A stretch of 34,055 nt of DNA from Hyphomicrobiales bacterium (GTDB lineage: Bacteria; Pseudomonadota; Alphaproteobacteria; Rhizobiales; NORP267), in contig JAUYJB010000010.1 of the NCBI GenBank assembly GCA_030688605.1, forward strand, positions 1 through 34,055. Direction: 5' to 3'. The notes under the pieces were generated by a model, which saw nothing but the letters and a program-made list of their open reading frames with translations, was not told where the DNA came from and made no database searches. Below are positions 25,545-33,963 of this stretch, in pieces. Positions within the stretch are counted from its first letter, which is position 1. Every line of letters begins with the position of its first letter. The position numbers and the translations under genes are program-made.

Positions 25545-26390
25545 ATGAGAGCCCATAGCGTCAAGCCCAACCCGGTCGTCACCGTCGGCGGCGTCCGCTT
25601 CGCCAATGACGCGCCGCTGACGCTGATCGCCGGCCCCTGCCAGATGGAAAGCCGCGCCCACGCGCTCGAGGTCGCGGCGGCGCTGAAGGAGATCGCGGCA
25701 AGGCTCAAGATCGGCCTCGTCTACAAGACCAGCTTCGACAAGGCCAACCGCACCAGCCTGAAAAGCGCCCGCGGGGTGGGGCTTGAGCCGGCGCTTTCGG
25801 TCTTTGCCGAAATCCGCGAGACGACCGGGCTTCCCGTGCTCACCGACGTGCACGAGCCGGCGCAATGCGCATCCGTAGCCGAAGCCGTCGACATATTGCA
25901 GATTCCGGCCTTCCTGTGCCGGCAGACCGACCTCCTGGTCGCCGCGGCCGAGACCGGACGCGTCATCAATGTGAAGAAGGGTCAGTTCCTCGCCCCCTGG
26001 GACATGCGGAACGTCGTCGACAAGATCACCGCTTCCGGAAACCCCAATGTGCTGGTCACCGAGCGCGGCGTGAGCTTCGGCTACAACACGCTCGTTTCCG
26101 ACATGCGCGCCCTGCCGCAGCTGGCCTTGACCGGCTGCCCGGTGATTTTCGACGCCACCCATTCGGTGCAGCAGCCGGGCGGGCAGGGGACCTCTTCCGG
26201 TGGAGAGCGTAGGTTCGTCGCGGTTCTTGCCCGCGCGGCGGTCGCCGTCGGCGTCGCCGGCGTCTTCATCGAGACCCACCCCGATCCCGACAACGCGCCT
26301 TCCGACGGGCCGAACATGCTGCCGCTTGCCGAGTTCGAAGGGCTGGTGAGGCAATTGATGGCCTTCGACCGGTTGGCCAAGGGGCTCTAA
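25545..26390 (+). CDS. kdsA: 3-deoxy-8-phosphooctulonate synthase
   Basis: A 281-residue KDO8P synthase that condenses PEP with arabinose-5-phosphate for the lipopolysaccharide inner core. Motifs are LIAGPCQMESRAHA (27-40), YKTSFDKANR, DVHEP, VKKGQFLAPWDM, VTERGVSFGYN, FDATHSVQQPGG and IETHPDPDNAPSDGPN. Cys32 in GPCQMES is the metal-ligand position that marks the metal-dependent class; the metal-independent E. coli enzyme has Asn there. The TAA at 26388-26390 overlaps the stop of the convergent DUF1835-like gene by 4 nt. The ATG at 25545 gives the usual length. Confidence 0.96.
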   Translation: MRAHSVKPNPVVTVGGVRFANDAPLTLIAGPCQMESRAHALEVAAALKEIAARLKIGLVYKTSFDKANRTSLKSARGVGLEPALSVFAEIRETTGLPVLTDVHEPAQCASVAEAVDILQIPAFLCRQTDLLVAAAETGRVINVKKGQFLAPWDMRNVVDKITASGNPNVLVTERGVSFGYNTLVSDMRALPQLALTGCPVIFDATHSVQQPGGQGTSSGGERRFVAVLARAAVAVGVAGVFIETHPDPDNAPSDGPNMLPLAEFEGLVRQLMAFDRLAKGL

Positions 26391-27379
26391 CCCTTTCCCC
26401 GCGGTGCGATCAGCGTGCCGGTCGCTTCGTCCCAGCGCCACAGATTGCCCTTGGTCAGGTGGGTGCCGCCGAGCCAGCGGTCGATCGGGTTCAGCGCCGT
26501 GAAGTCGGCCTTGCCGGCGAGCACCGCCCGCCCGGCATCGCTCACCGACAATGTCGCCATCAGATAGGCGCGGACCTCCTCGCGGTTGCGCGCCGCGGCG
26601 ATGCCGCCCTCGCGCACGCCCTTGATCAGCGGCACCGGCGCGAAGGCAAGCCCGTCGATCCACCGCCAGAACGACAAATCGCCCATGAAGGCCGCCTGTT
26701 CGAGCTGCTGTACGACCCGGAACACGATGTGCGGCGCGTCGGCTCCCTTGGAGACGGCGAGCAGGATCTGCGCCTCGGTGCGCGACAGGCCGGTTCCCGG
26801 CGCCGGCAGGTCCTGGACCGAGCGGGCGATGGCCGCCTTCAGATGCGGCAGCGCGCCGGTGTCGGCGTCGATGAAGCCCGCCCAGGCGCCCGGCTGCGGC
26901 TGCCGGTAGGCGGTCCACGCGGCTCTGGCGATGGCGCGCTGGTCGAGGCTGACCTCTTCTTGAAGTTCGCACAGGCCGGCCAGATCATCCGGCTTTTGGG
27001 CGCCGATATGGCTTGGCGCCTGGAGCAGGAAAAGTCCGTGTCCACGCCCGTTCCGTCCGGACATTTCGTCAAGAATCTGAATGACTTGGAGTTGGTCGTA
27101 GAGGTCCTGTTCAAACCACAGCGACACGCGGTCGTAACGCCGGTGCTCCAGGAAGGCCCGGTCGCGCGCGGCGAAGCGCTCATGCACCGTCTTGGCCTGG
27201 ATATCGCCGAGACCGGCGAAATAGTCGGCGCGCAGCGTCGACAATGAGGCGAGATCGGGCGTCAGCGGCACCGGCCCCTCGTGCAGAACGTCGTTCCAAG
27301 CGAAGGCGGCGTCGCACAACTCCGCTGCCCGTACAAGACCGACCGCGGCCTCGCCGTTGGTGATGATCAGCGTGCTCAC
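26387..27379 (-). CDS. DUF1835-domain-like protein
   Basis: A 330-residue soluble protein. The N-terminal part resembles DUF1835: TLIITNGEAAVGLVRAA (3-19), then CDAAFAWNDVLHEGPVP, and SLWFEQDLYDQLQVIQIL at about 86-103. The C-terminal half contains a helix-turn-helix-like stretch, TGLSRTEAQILLAVSKG. The biochemical role of DUF1835 is not known to me. The start is GTG at 27379-27377, 3 nt after the final queF stop, so it is probably the second gene of a queF unit. Its stop overlaps the kdsA stop by 4 nt in convergent orientation, which implies that the two transcripts are complementary at their ends. Confidence 0.75.
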   Translation of the reverse strand: MSTLIITNGEAAVGLVRAAELCDAAFAWNDVLHEGPVPLTPDLASLSTLRADYFAGLGDIQAKTVHERFAARDRAFLEHRRYDRVSLWFEQDLYDQLQVIQILDEMSGRNGRGHGLFLLQAPSHIGAQKPDDLAGLCELQEEVSLDQRAIARAAWTAYRQPQPGAWAGFIDADTGALPHLKAAIARSVQDLPAPGTGLSRTEAQILLAVSKGADAPHIVFRVVQQLEQAAFMGDLSFWRWIDGLAFAPVPLIKGVREGGIAAARNREEVRAYLMATLSVSDAGRAVLAGKADFTALNPIDRWLGGTHLTKGNLWRWDEATGTLIAPRGKG

Positions 27380-27382
27380 CCC

Positions 27383-27835
27383 CTACCCCCTGCCGCGATA
27401 GGCTTGCACGCCCTGATCCGGCAGCCACAGGCCTTTCGGCGGTTTGCCCCATTGCCAGAAGACGTCGATCGGGATGCCGCCGCGCGGATACCAGTAGCCG
27501 CCGATGCGCAGATAGTGGGGCTTAAGGCAATCGACGATCCGCTTGGCGATGGCCACCGTTCAGTCCTCGTGGAAGGCGCCGTGGTTGCGGAACGAGGAGA
27601 GATAGAGCTTCAGCGACTTCGATTCCACGATCCAGCGGTCCGGCGCATAGTCGATCACCAGATGGGCGAAGTCGGGCTGGCCGGTGATCGGGCACAGGCA
27701 GGTGAATTCGGGACAGGTGAAGCGCACGCCGTAGGGGGCGTCGGTATGCGGATTGGCCACCCGGTCGAGTTCGGCCTCCTCCGGGGCGGCCGGCAGCGGC
27801 GCCTTCTTGCCGAGCTTCGTCGTCTTGATCGTCAT
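27383..27835 (-). pseudogene. queF: NADPH-dependent 7-cyano-7-deazaguanine reductase, interrupted by in-frame TGA
   Basis: QueF reduces preQ0 to preQ1 in queuosine synthesis. The frame from ATG 27835 encodes 91 residues with the catalytic motif [13 protein letters not shown] (nucleophile Cys48, Asp55), ESKSLKLYL (71-79) and [11 protein letters not shown] (81-91). It then meets TGA (27562-27560) and continues in the same frame with [32 protein letters not shown] and [13 protein letters not shown] to TAG at 27385-27383. Together they make a full-length ~150-residue QueF. Family members have Cys after HED, so a TGC/TGT codon appears replaced by TGA. The spacing Cys48 to codon 92 (44) equals that of the Cys55-Cys99 pair I recall from Bacillus QueF. 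Nonsense mutation, sequence error, readthrough or selenocysteine are open; I see no convincing SECIS. Confidence 0.85.
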
Positions 27836-27920
27836 CCCTTCCGCCCCCCGCGGTTGTGCCGCCGCAGTCTGTTATCGCATGCCGGCCCGGTCAAGCCGAG
27901 CCGGGGCGACACCGCGGCCT

Positions 27921-29274
<1,354 letters not shown>

Positions 29275-29484
29275 ATGTAAGCGGCGAGCCTCAATCGTCG
29301 TCCCCGTGAAAACGGGGACCCATTGGCATTGCTCCTTGCGCAGTCCTGGCGAAAGGTGTCGACGCGTTTGCCCCGACCAAGGCCAATGGATTCCTGCTTG
29401 CGCGGGAATGACGGGTTGGCGCAATGGCTTCCGGTCCCCCGTTTACCATCTGTTAACCGCGTCTGGTCGACCATCGGCGCAATT
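29275..29484. repeat. Dispersed mosaic repeat, copy 2, downstream of eno
   Basis: The core copy spans about 29292-29417 and matches the element at 6115-6242: GTCCCC/GGGGAC hairpin at the left, GGGGACCCATTGGC, TGCTCCTTGC, GGCCAATGGATT, and a right-end hairpin reading GCGGGAATGACGGGTTGG. The middle ~45 nt differ between copies. The remaining bases to 29484 show no gene. It is likely the 3' end region of the eno transcript. Confidence 0.8.
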
Positions 29485-29752
29485 CTAGAGCGGTTCATGG
29501 TTATAGGGGATCAATTCGATGGGCCAAATCGGTTCATCCGGGCAGGCGCGGCGCGACGCGCGATACGGGATATCGGGCGAGCGCGGCAACGAACCCGGTG
29601 GGTCGATTTGGCCCACCGAAGGCCGGGTTCTTTTGCGCCGTGGCGGTGTTGCGGCTGTTGGCCGATGCACCGCATCGCCCGGCGAGCCGCGCCTGGCCAC
29701 GGCGCAAAATCATCCCGGTCAAATAGTTCCCTATAACCATGAACCGCTCTAG
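29485..29752. mobile_element. 268-bp CTAG-ended MITE-like element with nested hairpins
   Basis: Perfect 24-nt terminal inverted repeats, 29485-29508 (CTAGAGCGGTTCATGGTTAT then AGGG) and 29729-29752, enclose 220 bp without a convincing gene. The first 48 nt align gap-free with the 74-bp palindrome at 15409. Internal pairings: 29543-29552 with 29686-29695 (10 bp), 29591-29598 with 29623-29630 (8 bp), and 29631-29644 with 29696-29709 (14 bp, TTTTGCGCCGTGGC). TGGGCCAAATCG (29520-29531) recurs inverted at 29604-29615. No transposase is encoded, so it would need help in trans. Confidence 0.8.
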
Positions 29753-29762
29753 CCCGCTCTCC

Positions 29763-30638
29763 CTATAGCGGCGGCAGGACGAGGATTTCAGGCGTCTCCG
29801 GCAGCATGGCCCGCGACACCACCACCGAGGGGGAATCGGCAAACCGCGCCGAATAGTAAGGCCGCATGCGCTCCAGGAACCTGTTCAGGCTGAAGCCGCT
29901 GAAATAATGCATCGGCACGATGAGGCGCGCGTGCAGGCTCTTCAACACCTCAACGACGCCCGGAAGGTCCAGCGTATAGCTGCCGTCGACCGGAACCAGC
30001 ACCACGTCGATGACGCCGATCTGGCCGAGCTGCTGGGCGGTGAGCTCGTGATGCAGGTGGCCGAGATGGGCGATGCACAGGCCGACCATCTCGAAAATGA
30101 AGATGGAGTTGCCGAACTCCACCGTGCCGCCGTCCCGGCCGCGGATGTTCGTCGGCACGTTGCGGATTTGCACGTCGCCGATCTGCAGATGGTGCTCGGC
30201 GTATGCACCCTCCGGGTTCCAGCCGCGCAGCACGTGCTTGATCGCCGGGTCGGGATGGTCGGTGTAGTGGGTCTCGTGGGCCCGGTTCATGGTGACGACG
30301 TCCGGCGCCACGCCGGGCCCGGCATAGCCGGTATAGTCGGTGGCGATCCGCACCGCTTGCGCGCTTTCGATCAGGAACGTCGAATGCTGGATATAGGTAA
30401 GCCGGGTCTCGTTGGCCTCGAGCGCGCGGCCGGCTTGAGCGAGGAGCGGTCTTGCGTCCGAACGCGCTCCAGGGTCCTGGGCTTGCGCGGCAGGCCGGAA
30501 GGCGGCCTGGATGACCGGCGCGGGCCTGCCCGAAACCGCGAGGCACGAGGTCGAGGCGGGCTGGGCCGTGGCCGCGAAACTCGCAAAGCCCGCGACCAGC
30601 ATCACCGTCAAGCCGAGAACCGAACGAACGCCAGCCAT
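29763..30638 (-). CDS. Exported metallo-beta-lactamase-fold hydrolase (UlaG-like)
   Basis: A 291-residue protein with an N-terminal signal peptide (hydrophobic about 5-22, AATA then Q at 25-26 as a likely signal peptidase I site), so it is periplasmic or secreted. The mature part resembles UlaG-like metal-dependent hydrolases: TYIQHSTFLIES (81-92), DYTGY (101-105), a variant metal motif HETHYTDH (121-128) in place of HxHxDH, IAHLGHLHHELT (189-200), VDGSYTLDL with Asp218, and VPMHYF with His244. Metal-ligand positions are thus mostly present, with two extra residues in the first motif. The substrate is unknown. Start at ATG 30638 with GGGAGG 6 nt upstream. The stop lies 10 nt from the CTAG element. 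Confidence 0.8.
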   Translation of the reverse strand: MAGVRSVLGLTVMLVAGFASFAATAQPASTSCLAVSGRPAPVIQAAFRPAAQAQDPGARSDARPLLAQAGRALEANETRLTYIQHSTFLIESAQAVRIATDYTGYAGPGVAPDVVTMNRAHETHYTDHPDPAIKHVLRGWNPEGAYAEHHLQIGDVQIRNVPTNIRGRDGGTVEFGNSIFIFEMVGLCIAHLGHLHHELTAQQLGQIGVIDVVLVPVDGSYTLDLPGVVEVLKSLHARLIVPMHYFSGFSLNRFLERMRPYYSARFADSPSVVVSRAMLPETPEILVLPPL

Positions 30639-31039
30639 GGGACCTCCCTTGCCTCTCCCTTTTGCGGCCATGTTACGCGTTTTGCGCGCGCGCGTCATGA
30701 CGAAGGAATTTGCGAAAACGCCATTGCCCTCATCCTTCGAGACGCGGCTTTTTTGGCCCCCCTCGTGGCGGAGTTTATCCTCGGGCCTGCCTTCGGCACG
30801 ACCCGGGGGCCAGTAACCCCCAGCGTCAATGATCGGGCACGACGGATACTGGGTCACCCGGTCAGCCCGGGTGACGACGAATGAGGGCTGGCCGCGGCCC
30901 CCGCGAGGGAGAAGATGCGTCCGAGTCTGAGGGCGCTCAGAAGAGCGGGGATAACTTTCGGGGAGGAATCGCGGAAAACCGCGAAAAAAAGAGGTCGGTT
31001 TCGATAATCATGGTTAATGGGAGTGAAGACGGGGCGGTC
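30639..31039. other. 401-bp gene-free region with palindromic repeats
   Basis: No plausible gene. It lies upstream of the exported hydrolase and downstream of the ubiH-like gene (both reverse). It contains a GGGGG/CCCCC hairpin (30805-30809 with 30817-30821), a perfect 9-bp hairpin GTCACCCGG/CCGGGTGAC (30853-30861 with 30867-30875) followed by GACGA as in other alphaproteobacterial intergenic repeats, and a TCGCGG/CCGCGA stem-loop (30969-30974 with 30979-30984) followed by an A-run. That A-run is on the wrong side to be a terminator for the reverse-strand ubiH-like gene. Confidence 0.6.
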
Positions 31040-32293
31040 TCAGACCGCCTCGCCGCGCAGGAGCCGCGGCAGGGTGCCGGTGTCGCCGGCGGCTTCCCTG
31101 ACGAAGGCGCGCTTCAGCCCTGGCAGGCGCTCGACGAGGCCTAAGCCGACGTCGCGGGCGATCCGCGCCAGGTCGCTGTCGTTCGAGAACAGCCGGTTGA
31201 GCGCGTCGGTGGCGAGCGCCAGGCCAGCGGTGTCGAAGCGGCGCCAGCGCTGATAGCGCTCGAGCACCGACAAGGCGCCGATGTCGAGGCCAATCCGGGC
31301 TGCTTCCAGCACCGTCTCGGCAAGGGCCGCGGCATCCTTGAAGCCGATATTGACCCCTTGGCCGGCGAGCGGATGGAAGCGGTGCGCGGCATCGCCGGCG
31401 AGCGCGAAGCGCGGGGCGATGAAGTCCCTGGCCATGAAGAAGCCGAGTGGAAAGGCCTGGCGCGGCCCGGCAAGGGCGAGCGCGCCGAACTGGCGGCCGA
31501 GGCGGCGAGTGAGCTCGACGATGAACGCCGGCTCGTCAAGGCCGATCAGCCGCCGCGCCTCTTCCCGCCCCTCGGTCCACACCAGCGAGCCGCGCCGGTT
31601 CCTGAGCGGCAGCATGGCGAACGGGCCCGCCGGCAGGAAGTGCTGCACCGCCTTGCCGGCATGGTCGCGGCCCGGGCGGATCGTCGCCGCCAACGCCCAC
31701 TGGCCGTAATCCCAGGCGATGCCGCGGATGCCGGCAAGCCGGTTGAGGCCGGCGCCGGCGCCGGCGGCTGCGACCAGCAGGCGCGCGCGGAAAGATCGAC
31801 CGCCGTCCGTCCGCACCGTGACGCCGGCGCCGTCGGGCTCGAAACCGGCAACGCGGACGCCGTGGCTGATTGCGATGCCGCGATGGCGCCGAACCGCGCC
31901 CCCAAGCGTTTTCGCCAGATGCGGGTTCTCGACGATCCACGCCGCCGGCATGCCGTCGTCGGCGCCTTCCTCGGTCTGGAAGACAAGGAAGGGGACCCGC
32001 GCCGCCTGGTCGAGCCGGCTGTCGGTGATGACCATCTCGGCGACCGGCTGGGCGAGCCGGTCGAGGTCGCACCAGGCGCCGAGACGCATGAGCATGCGCC
32101 GGCTCGCCGCCGTGACGGCGCTTGCCCGCTGGTCGGTCGGCCCGCCGCCCCTGGCGGGGCCAGCATCGAGCACCGCGACCGAGAGGCCGGAGGCCGCGTC
32201 CGCGGGCCCGGCGAGCGCCAGCGCCAGCGCGGAGCCGACGAATCCGCCGCCGGCGATGACGATGTCGGCCGTTCCATCCACGCGTTTCGGCAT
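31040..32293 (-). CDS. UbiH/UbiF/COQ6-family FAD-dependent monooxygenase
   Basis: A 417-residue flavin aromatic hydroxylase of the ubiquinone-biosynthesis type. The FAD Rossmann motif GGGFVG is at 15-20, with an acidic residue after strand 2 (VLDAG, about 41-45) and DQRASAVT (54-61). The second FAD motif ALAGDAAHRFHPLAGQGVNI is at 297-316 and the downstream GFKDAAALAE is typical. It likely hydroxylates the ubiquinone ring. Which ring position cannot be told by eye, so I do not assign ubiH, ubiF or ubiI. The ATG at 32293 gives the family length; the open frame extending beyond it overlaps tesB and was rejected. It is divergent from tesB across 120 nt. Confidence 0.9.
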   Translation of the reverse strand: MPKRVDGTADIVIAGGGFVGSALALALAGPADAASGLSVAVLDAGPARGGGPTDQRASAVTAASRRMLMRLGAWCDLDRLAQPVAEMVITDSRLDQAARVPFLVFQTEEGADDGMPAAWIVENPHLAKTLGGAVRRHRGIAISHGVRVAGFEPDGAGVTVRTDGGRSFRARLLVAAAGAGAGLNRLAGIRGIAWDYGQWALAATIRPGRDHAGKAVQHFLPAGPFAMLPLRNRRGSLVWTEGREEARRLIGLDEPAFIVELTRRLGRQFGALALAGPRQAFPLGFFMARDFIAPRFALAGDAAHRFHPLAGQGVNIGFKDAAALAETVLEAARIGLDIGALSVLERYQRWRRFDTAGLALATDALNRLFSNDSDLARIARDVGLGLVERLPGLKRAFVREAAGDTGTLPRLLRGEAV

Positions 32294-32310
32294 CTGAACT
32301 CGACCCCAAG

Positions 32311-32340
32311 CTTGACAGGGTGGCTCCCAGAGGCCTAGCC
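32311..32340 (+). promoter_or_regulatory. Candidate tesB promoter
   Basis: CTTGACA at 32311-32317, a 17-nt spacer and CTAGCC at 32335-32340 resemble the alphaproteobacterial housekeeping consensus CTTGAC-N17-CTATAT. It is about 73 nt upstream of the tesB start, in the ubiH-like/tesB divergent gap. Confidence 0.45.
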
Positions 32341-32413
32341 CAATAGTCCAAATCCCGCCAGCCTTTCGCGCGCGCCCGAGCGCGTCGCCGCCCGCAGGCA
32401 AGGCCGCACGCCC

Positions 32414-33316
32414 ATGTCCGAGACCAGACCCCGATCCAAGGCGCTGGAAAACCTGATCGCGATCCTCGATCTCGAACCGATCGAGCACAATATCTTTCGC
32501 GGCCGCAGCCTCGAGGTCGGCTGGCAGCGCGTCTTCGGCGGCCTCGTCGTCAGCCAGGCCATGGTCGCAGCCATGCGCACGGTGGAAGACCGCGCCATGC
32601 ACTCGCTGCACGGCTATTTCATCCTGCCCGGCGACCCCGACGTGCCGATCGTCTATCACGTCGACCGCATCCGCGACGGCGGCAGCTTCACCACCCGCCG
32701 GGTGGTCGCGATCCAGCATGGACGGGCGATCTTCTCCATGGGCGCCTCGTTCCACAACGCCGAAGAGGGCTTCGAGCATCAATTGGCGATGCCCGACGTG
32801 CCGGCACCGGAAAGCCTGCCAAGCGAAAAGGAGCTCAAGGAGCGTTTCATCGACTTGGTGCCGGAGAATGTGCGCCGCTTCTGGGAGCGCGACCGGCCGA
32901 TCGAGCTCAAGCCCGTCGACCTGAGCCGCTACATCGCCAAGGAAAAGCCCCGCGCCAAGGAAACGCCGCGGCCGGTGCAGAACATCTGGTTCCGCACCAC
33001 CGGCCCCATGCCCGACAACCCGGCGCTGCACCAATGCGCGCTCGGCTACGCCTCCGACATGACGCTGCTCGACACCTCGCTGCTCGCCCATGGCCGCTCG
33101 ATCTTCGACCGCGATCTGCAGCTTGCCAGCCTCGACCACGCGCTGTGGTTCCACCGCCCGTTCCGCGCCGACGACTGGCTGCTCTATGCCGAGGAAAGCC
33201 CGTCGGCCTATGGCGCGCGCGGCTTCAACCGCGGCTCGATCTTCACCCGCGACGGCACGCTCGTCGCCTCCGCCGCGCAGGAGGGCTTGATCCGCAAGGC
33301 GCGGCCGAAGGCGTGA
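32414..33316 (+). CDS. tesB: Acyl-CoA thioesterase II
   Basis: A 300-residue double-hotdog thioesterase that hydrolyses acyl-CoA to free fatty acid and CoA. Family blocks are NIFRGRSLEVGWQRVFGG (26-43), VSQAMVAA, HSLHGYFILPGDP (63-75), IRDGGSFTTRRV and, in the second hotdog, CALGYASDMTLLDT (208-221, catalytic Asp215), LDHALWFHRPFRADDW (240-255) and Gln289 in AAQEGLIR. Length matches E. coli TesB. glnK follows after 280 nt; the tesB-glnK-amtB order recurs in Hyphomicrobiales. The physiological substrate is not inferable from sequence. Confidence 0.95.
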   Translation: MSETRPRSKALENLIAILDLEPIEHNIFRGRSLEVGWQRVFGGLVVSQAMVAAMRTVEDRAMHSLHGYFILPGDPDVPIVYHVDRIRDGGSFTTRRVVAIQHGRAIFSMGASFHNAEEGFEHQLAMPDVPAPESLPSEKELKERFIDLVPENVRRFWERDRPIELKPVDLSRYIAKEKPRAKETPRPVQNIWFRTTGPMPDNPALHQCALGYASDMTLLDTSLLAHGRSIFDRDLQLASLDHALWFHRPFRADDWLLYAEESPSAYGARGFNRGSIFTRDGTLVASAAQEGLIRKARPKA

Positions 33317-33482
33317 GGCAGCCGCGCGGAGCGACTGTTTCCGCGAAAATTGGCGAATTGTTAGGCAAAGCTTCATATTTGATTAATTATTAGGCAACTT
33401 CGGCGGCTCACGGCCGGGCGAGCGGCGGCCCCTGGGCGAAATACGACAAATAAATCAAGATCTTACGGCAATACCGCGAATC

Positions 33483-33498
33483 TGGCATGCTAATTGAT
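33483..33498 (+). promoter_or_regulatory. Candidate sigma-54 promoter of glnK-amtB
   Basis: TGGCATGCTAATTGAT matches the -24/-12 pattern TGGCACG-N4-TTGCW except for T at one -24 position and GA instead of GC at -12. The spacing (GG-N10-GA) is correct. It lies about 100 nt before glnK, a gene commonly under NtrC/sigma-54 control. Two direct TTAGGCAA copies (33361-33368, 33390-33397) lie further upstream. Confidence 0.5.
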
Positions 33499-33596
33499 TT
33501 AGCTTTTTGCGCGCCCCGCGGCATCGCGCCGCGCGCGGCGTGCTGCCCGATCGTGCGGTCGGGCGCGGAGCCACCGGAGACACGGGGGAGCGACCC

Positions 33597-33935
33597 ATGA
33601 AAATCGTGATGGCTGTGATCAAGCCGTTCAAGCTGGACGCGGTGCGCGAAGCGCTGACCGAGATCGGCGTCCAGGGCCTGACGGTCACGGAAGTGAAGGG
33701 GTATGGCCGCCAGCGGGGCCATACCGAGATCTACCGCGGCGCGGAATATGCCGTGAACTTCGTGCCGAAACTCAAGATCGAGGTCGTCGTTGCCGCCGAC
33801 ATGGCCGACCGGGCCGTCGAGGCGATCACCAACGCGGCCCGCACCGGCGAGATCGGCGACGGCAAGATCTTCGTCTTCGCTATTGACAGCGCCGTCCGGA
33901 TCAGGACCGGCGAGACGGACGCGGATGCGCTCTGA
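33597..33935 (+). CDS. glnK: P-II family nitrogen regulatory protein GlnK
   Basis: A 112-residue PII protein that senses 2-oxoglutarate, ATP/ADP and (via uridylylation) glutamine. It controls AmtB, adenylyltransferase and NtrB. The T-loop uridylylation tyrosine is Tyr51 in EIYRGAEYAV, and the C-terminal signature TGEIGDGKIFVF is intact. The ATG at 33597 follows GGGGGAG; an upstream in-frame extension is leader sequence. Named glnK rather than glnB because amtB begins 28 nt downstream, the standard linkage. A hairpin GCCCGA/TCGGGC (33545-33550 with 33559-33564) lies in the presumed leader. Confidence 0.95.
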   Translation: MKIVMAVIKPFKLDAVREALTEIGVQGLTVTEVKGYGRQRGHTEIYRGAEYAVNFVPKLKIEVVVAADMADRAVEAITNAARTGEIGDGKIFVFAIDSAVRIRTGETDADAL

Positions 33936-33963
33936 GCGGCGATCCGAGGAAAGGAGAACGCAA

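Noticed and set aside
24291-26972. 893-codon reverse open frame across the EEP gene, kdsA and beyond
   Set aside because: It runs antisense to two genes with intact catalytic motifs and through intergenic DNA; typical of high-GC shadow frames.
27500-27559. Bacterial SECIS hairpin just downstream of the queF TGA
   Set aside because: Only a 4-bp stem with a GCCAT loop was found by eye at the right distance; it lacks the usual long stem and conserved loop, so selenocysteine is kept only as an open alternative.
30969-30991. Rho-independent terminator for the UbiH-like gene
   Set aside because: The stem-loop is followed by an A-run on the forward strand, so the T-run precedes rather than follows the hairpin on the gene's strand.
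32294-33376. N-terminal extension of the UbiH-like protein antisense to tesB
   Set aside because: The FAD motif starts right after the ATG at 32293 and the extension is a shadow of tesB.
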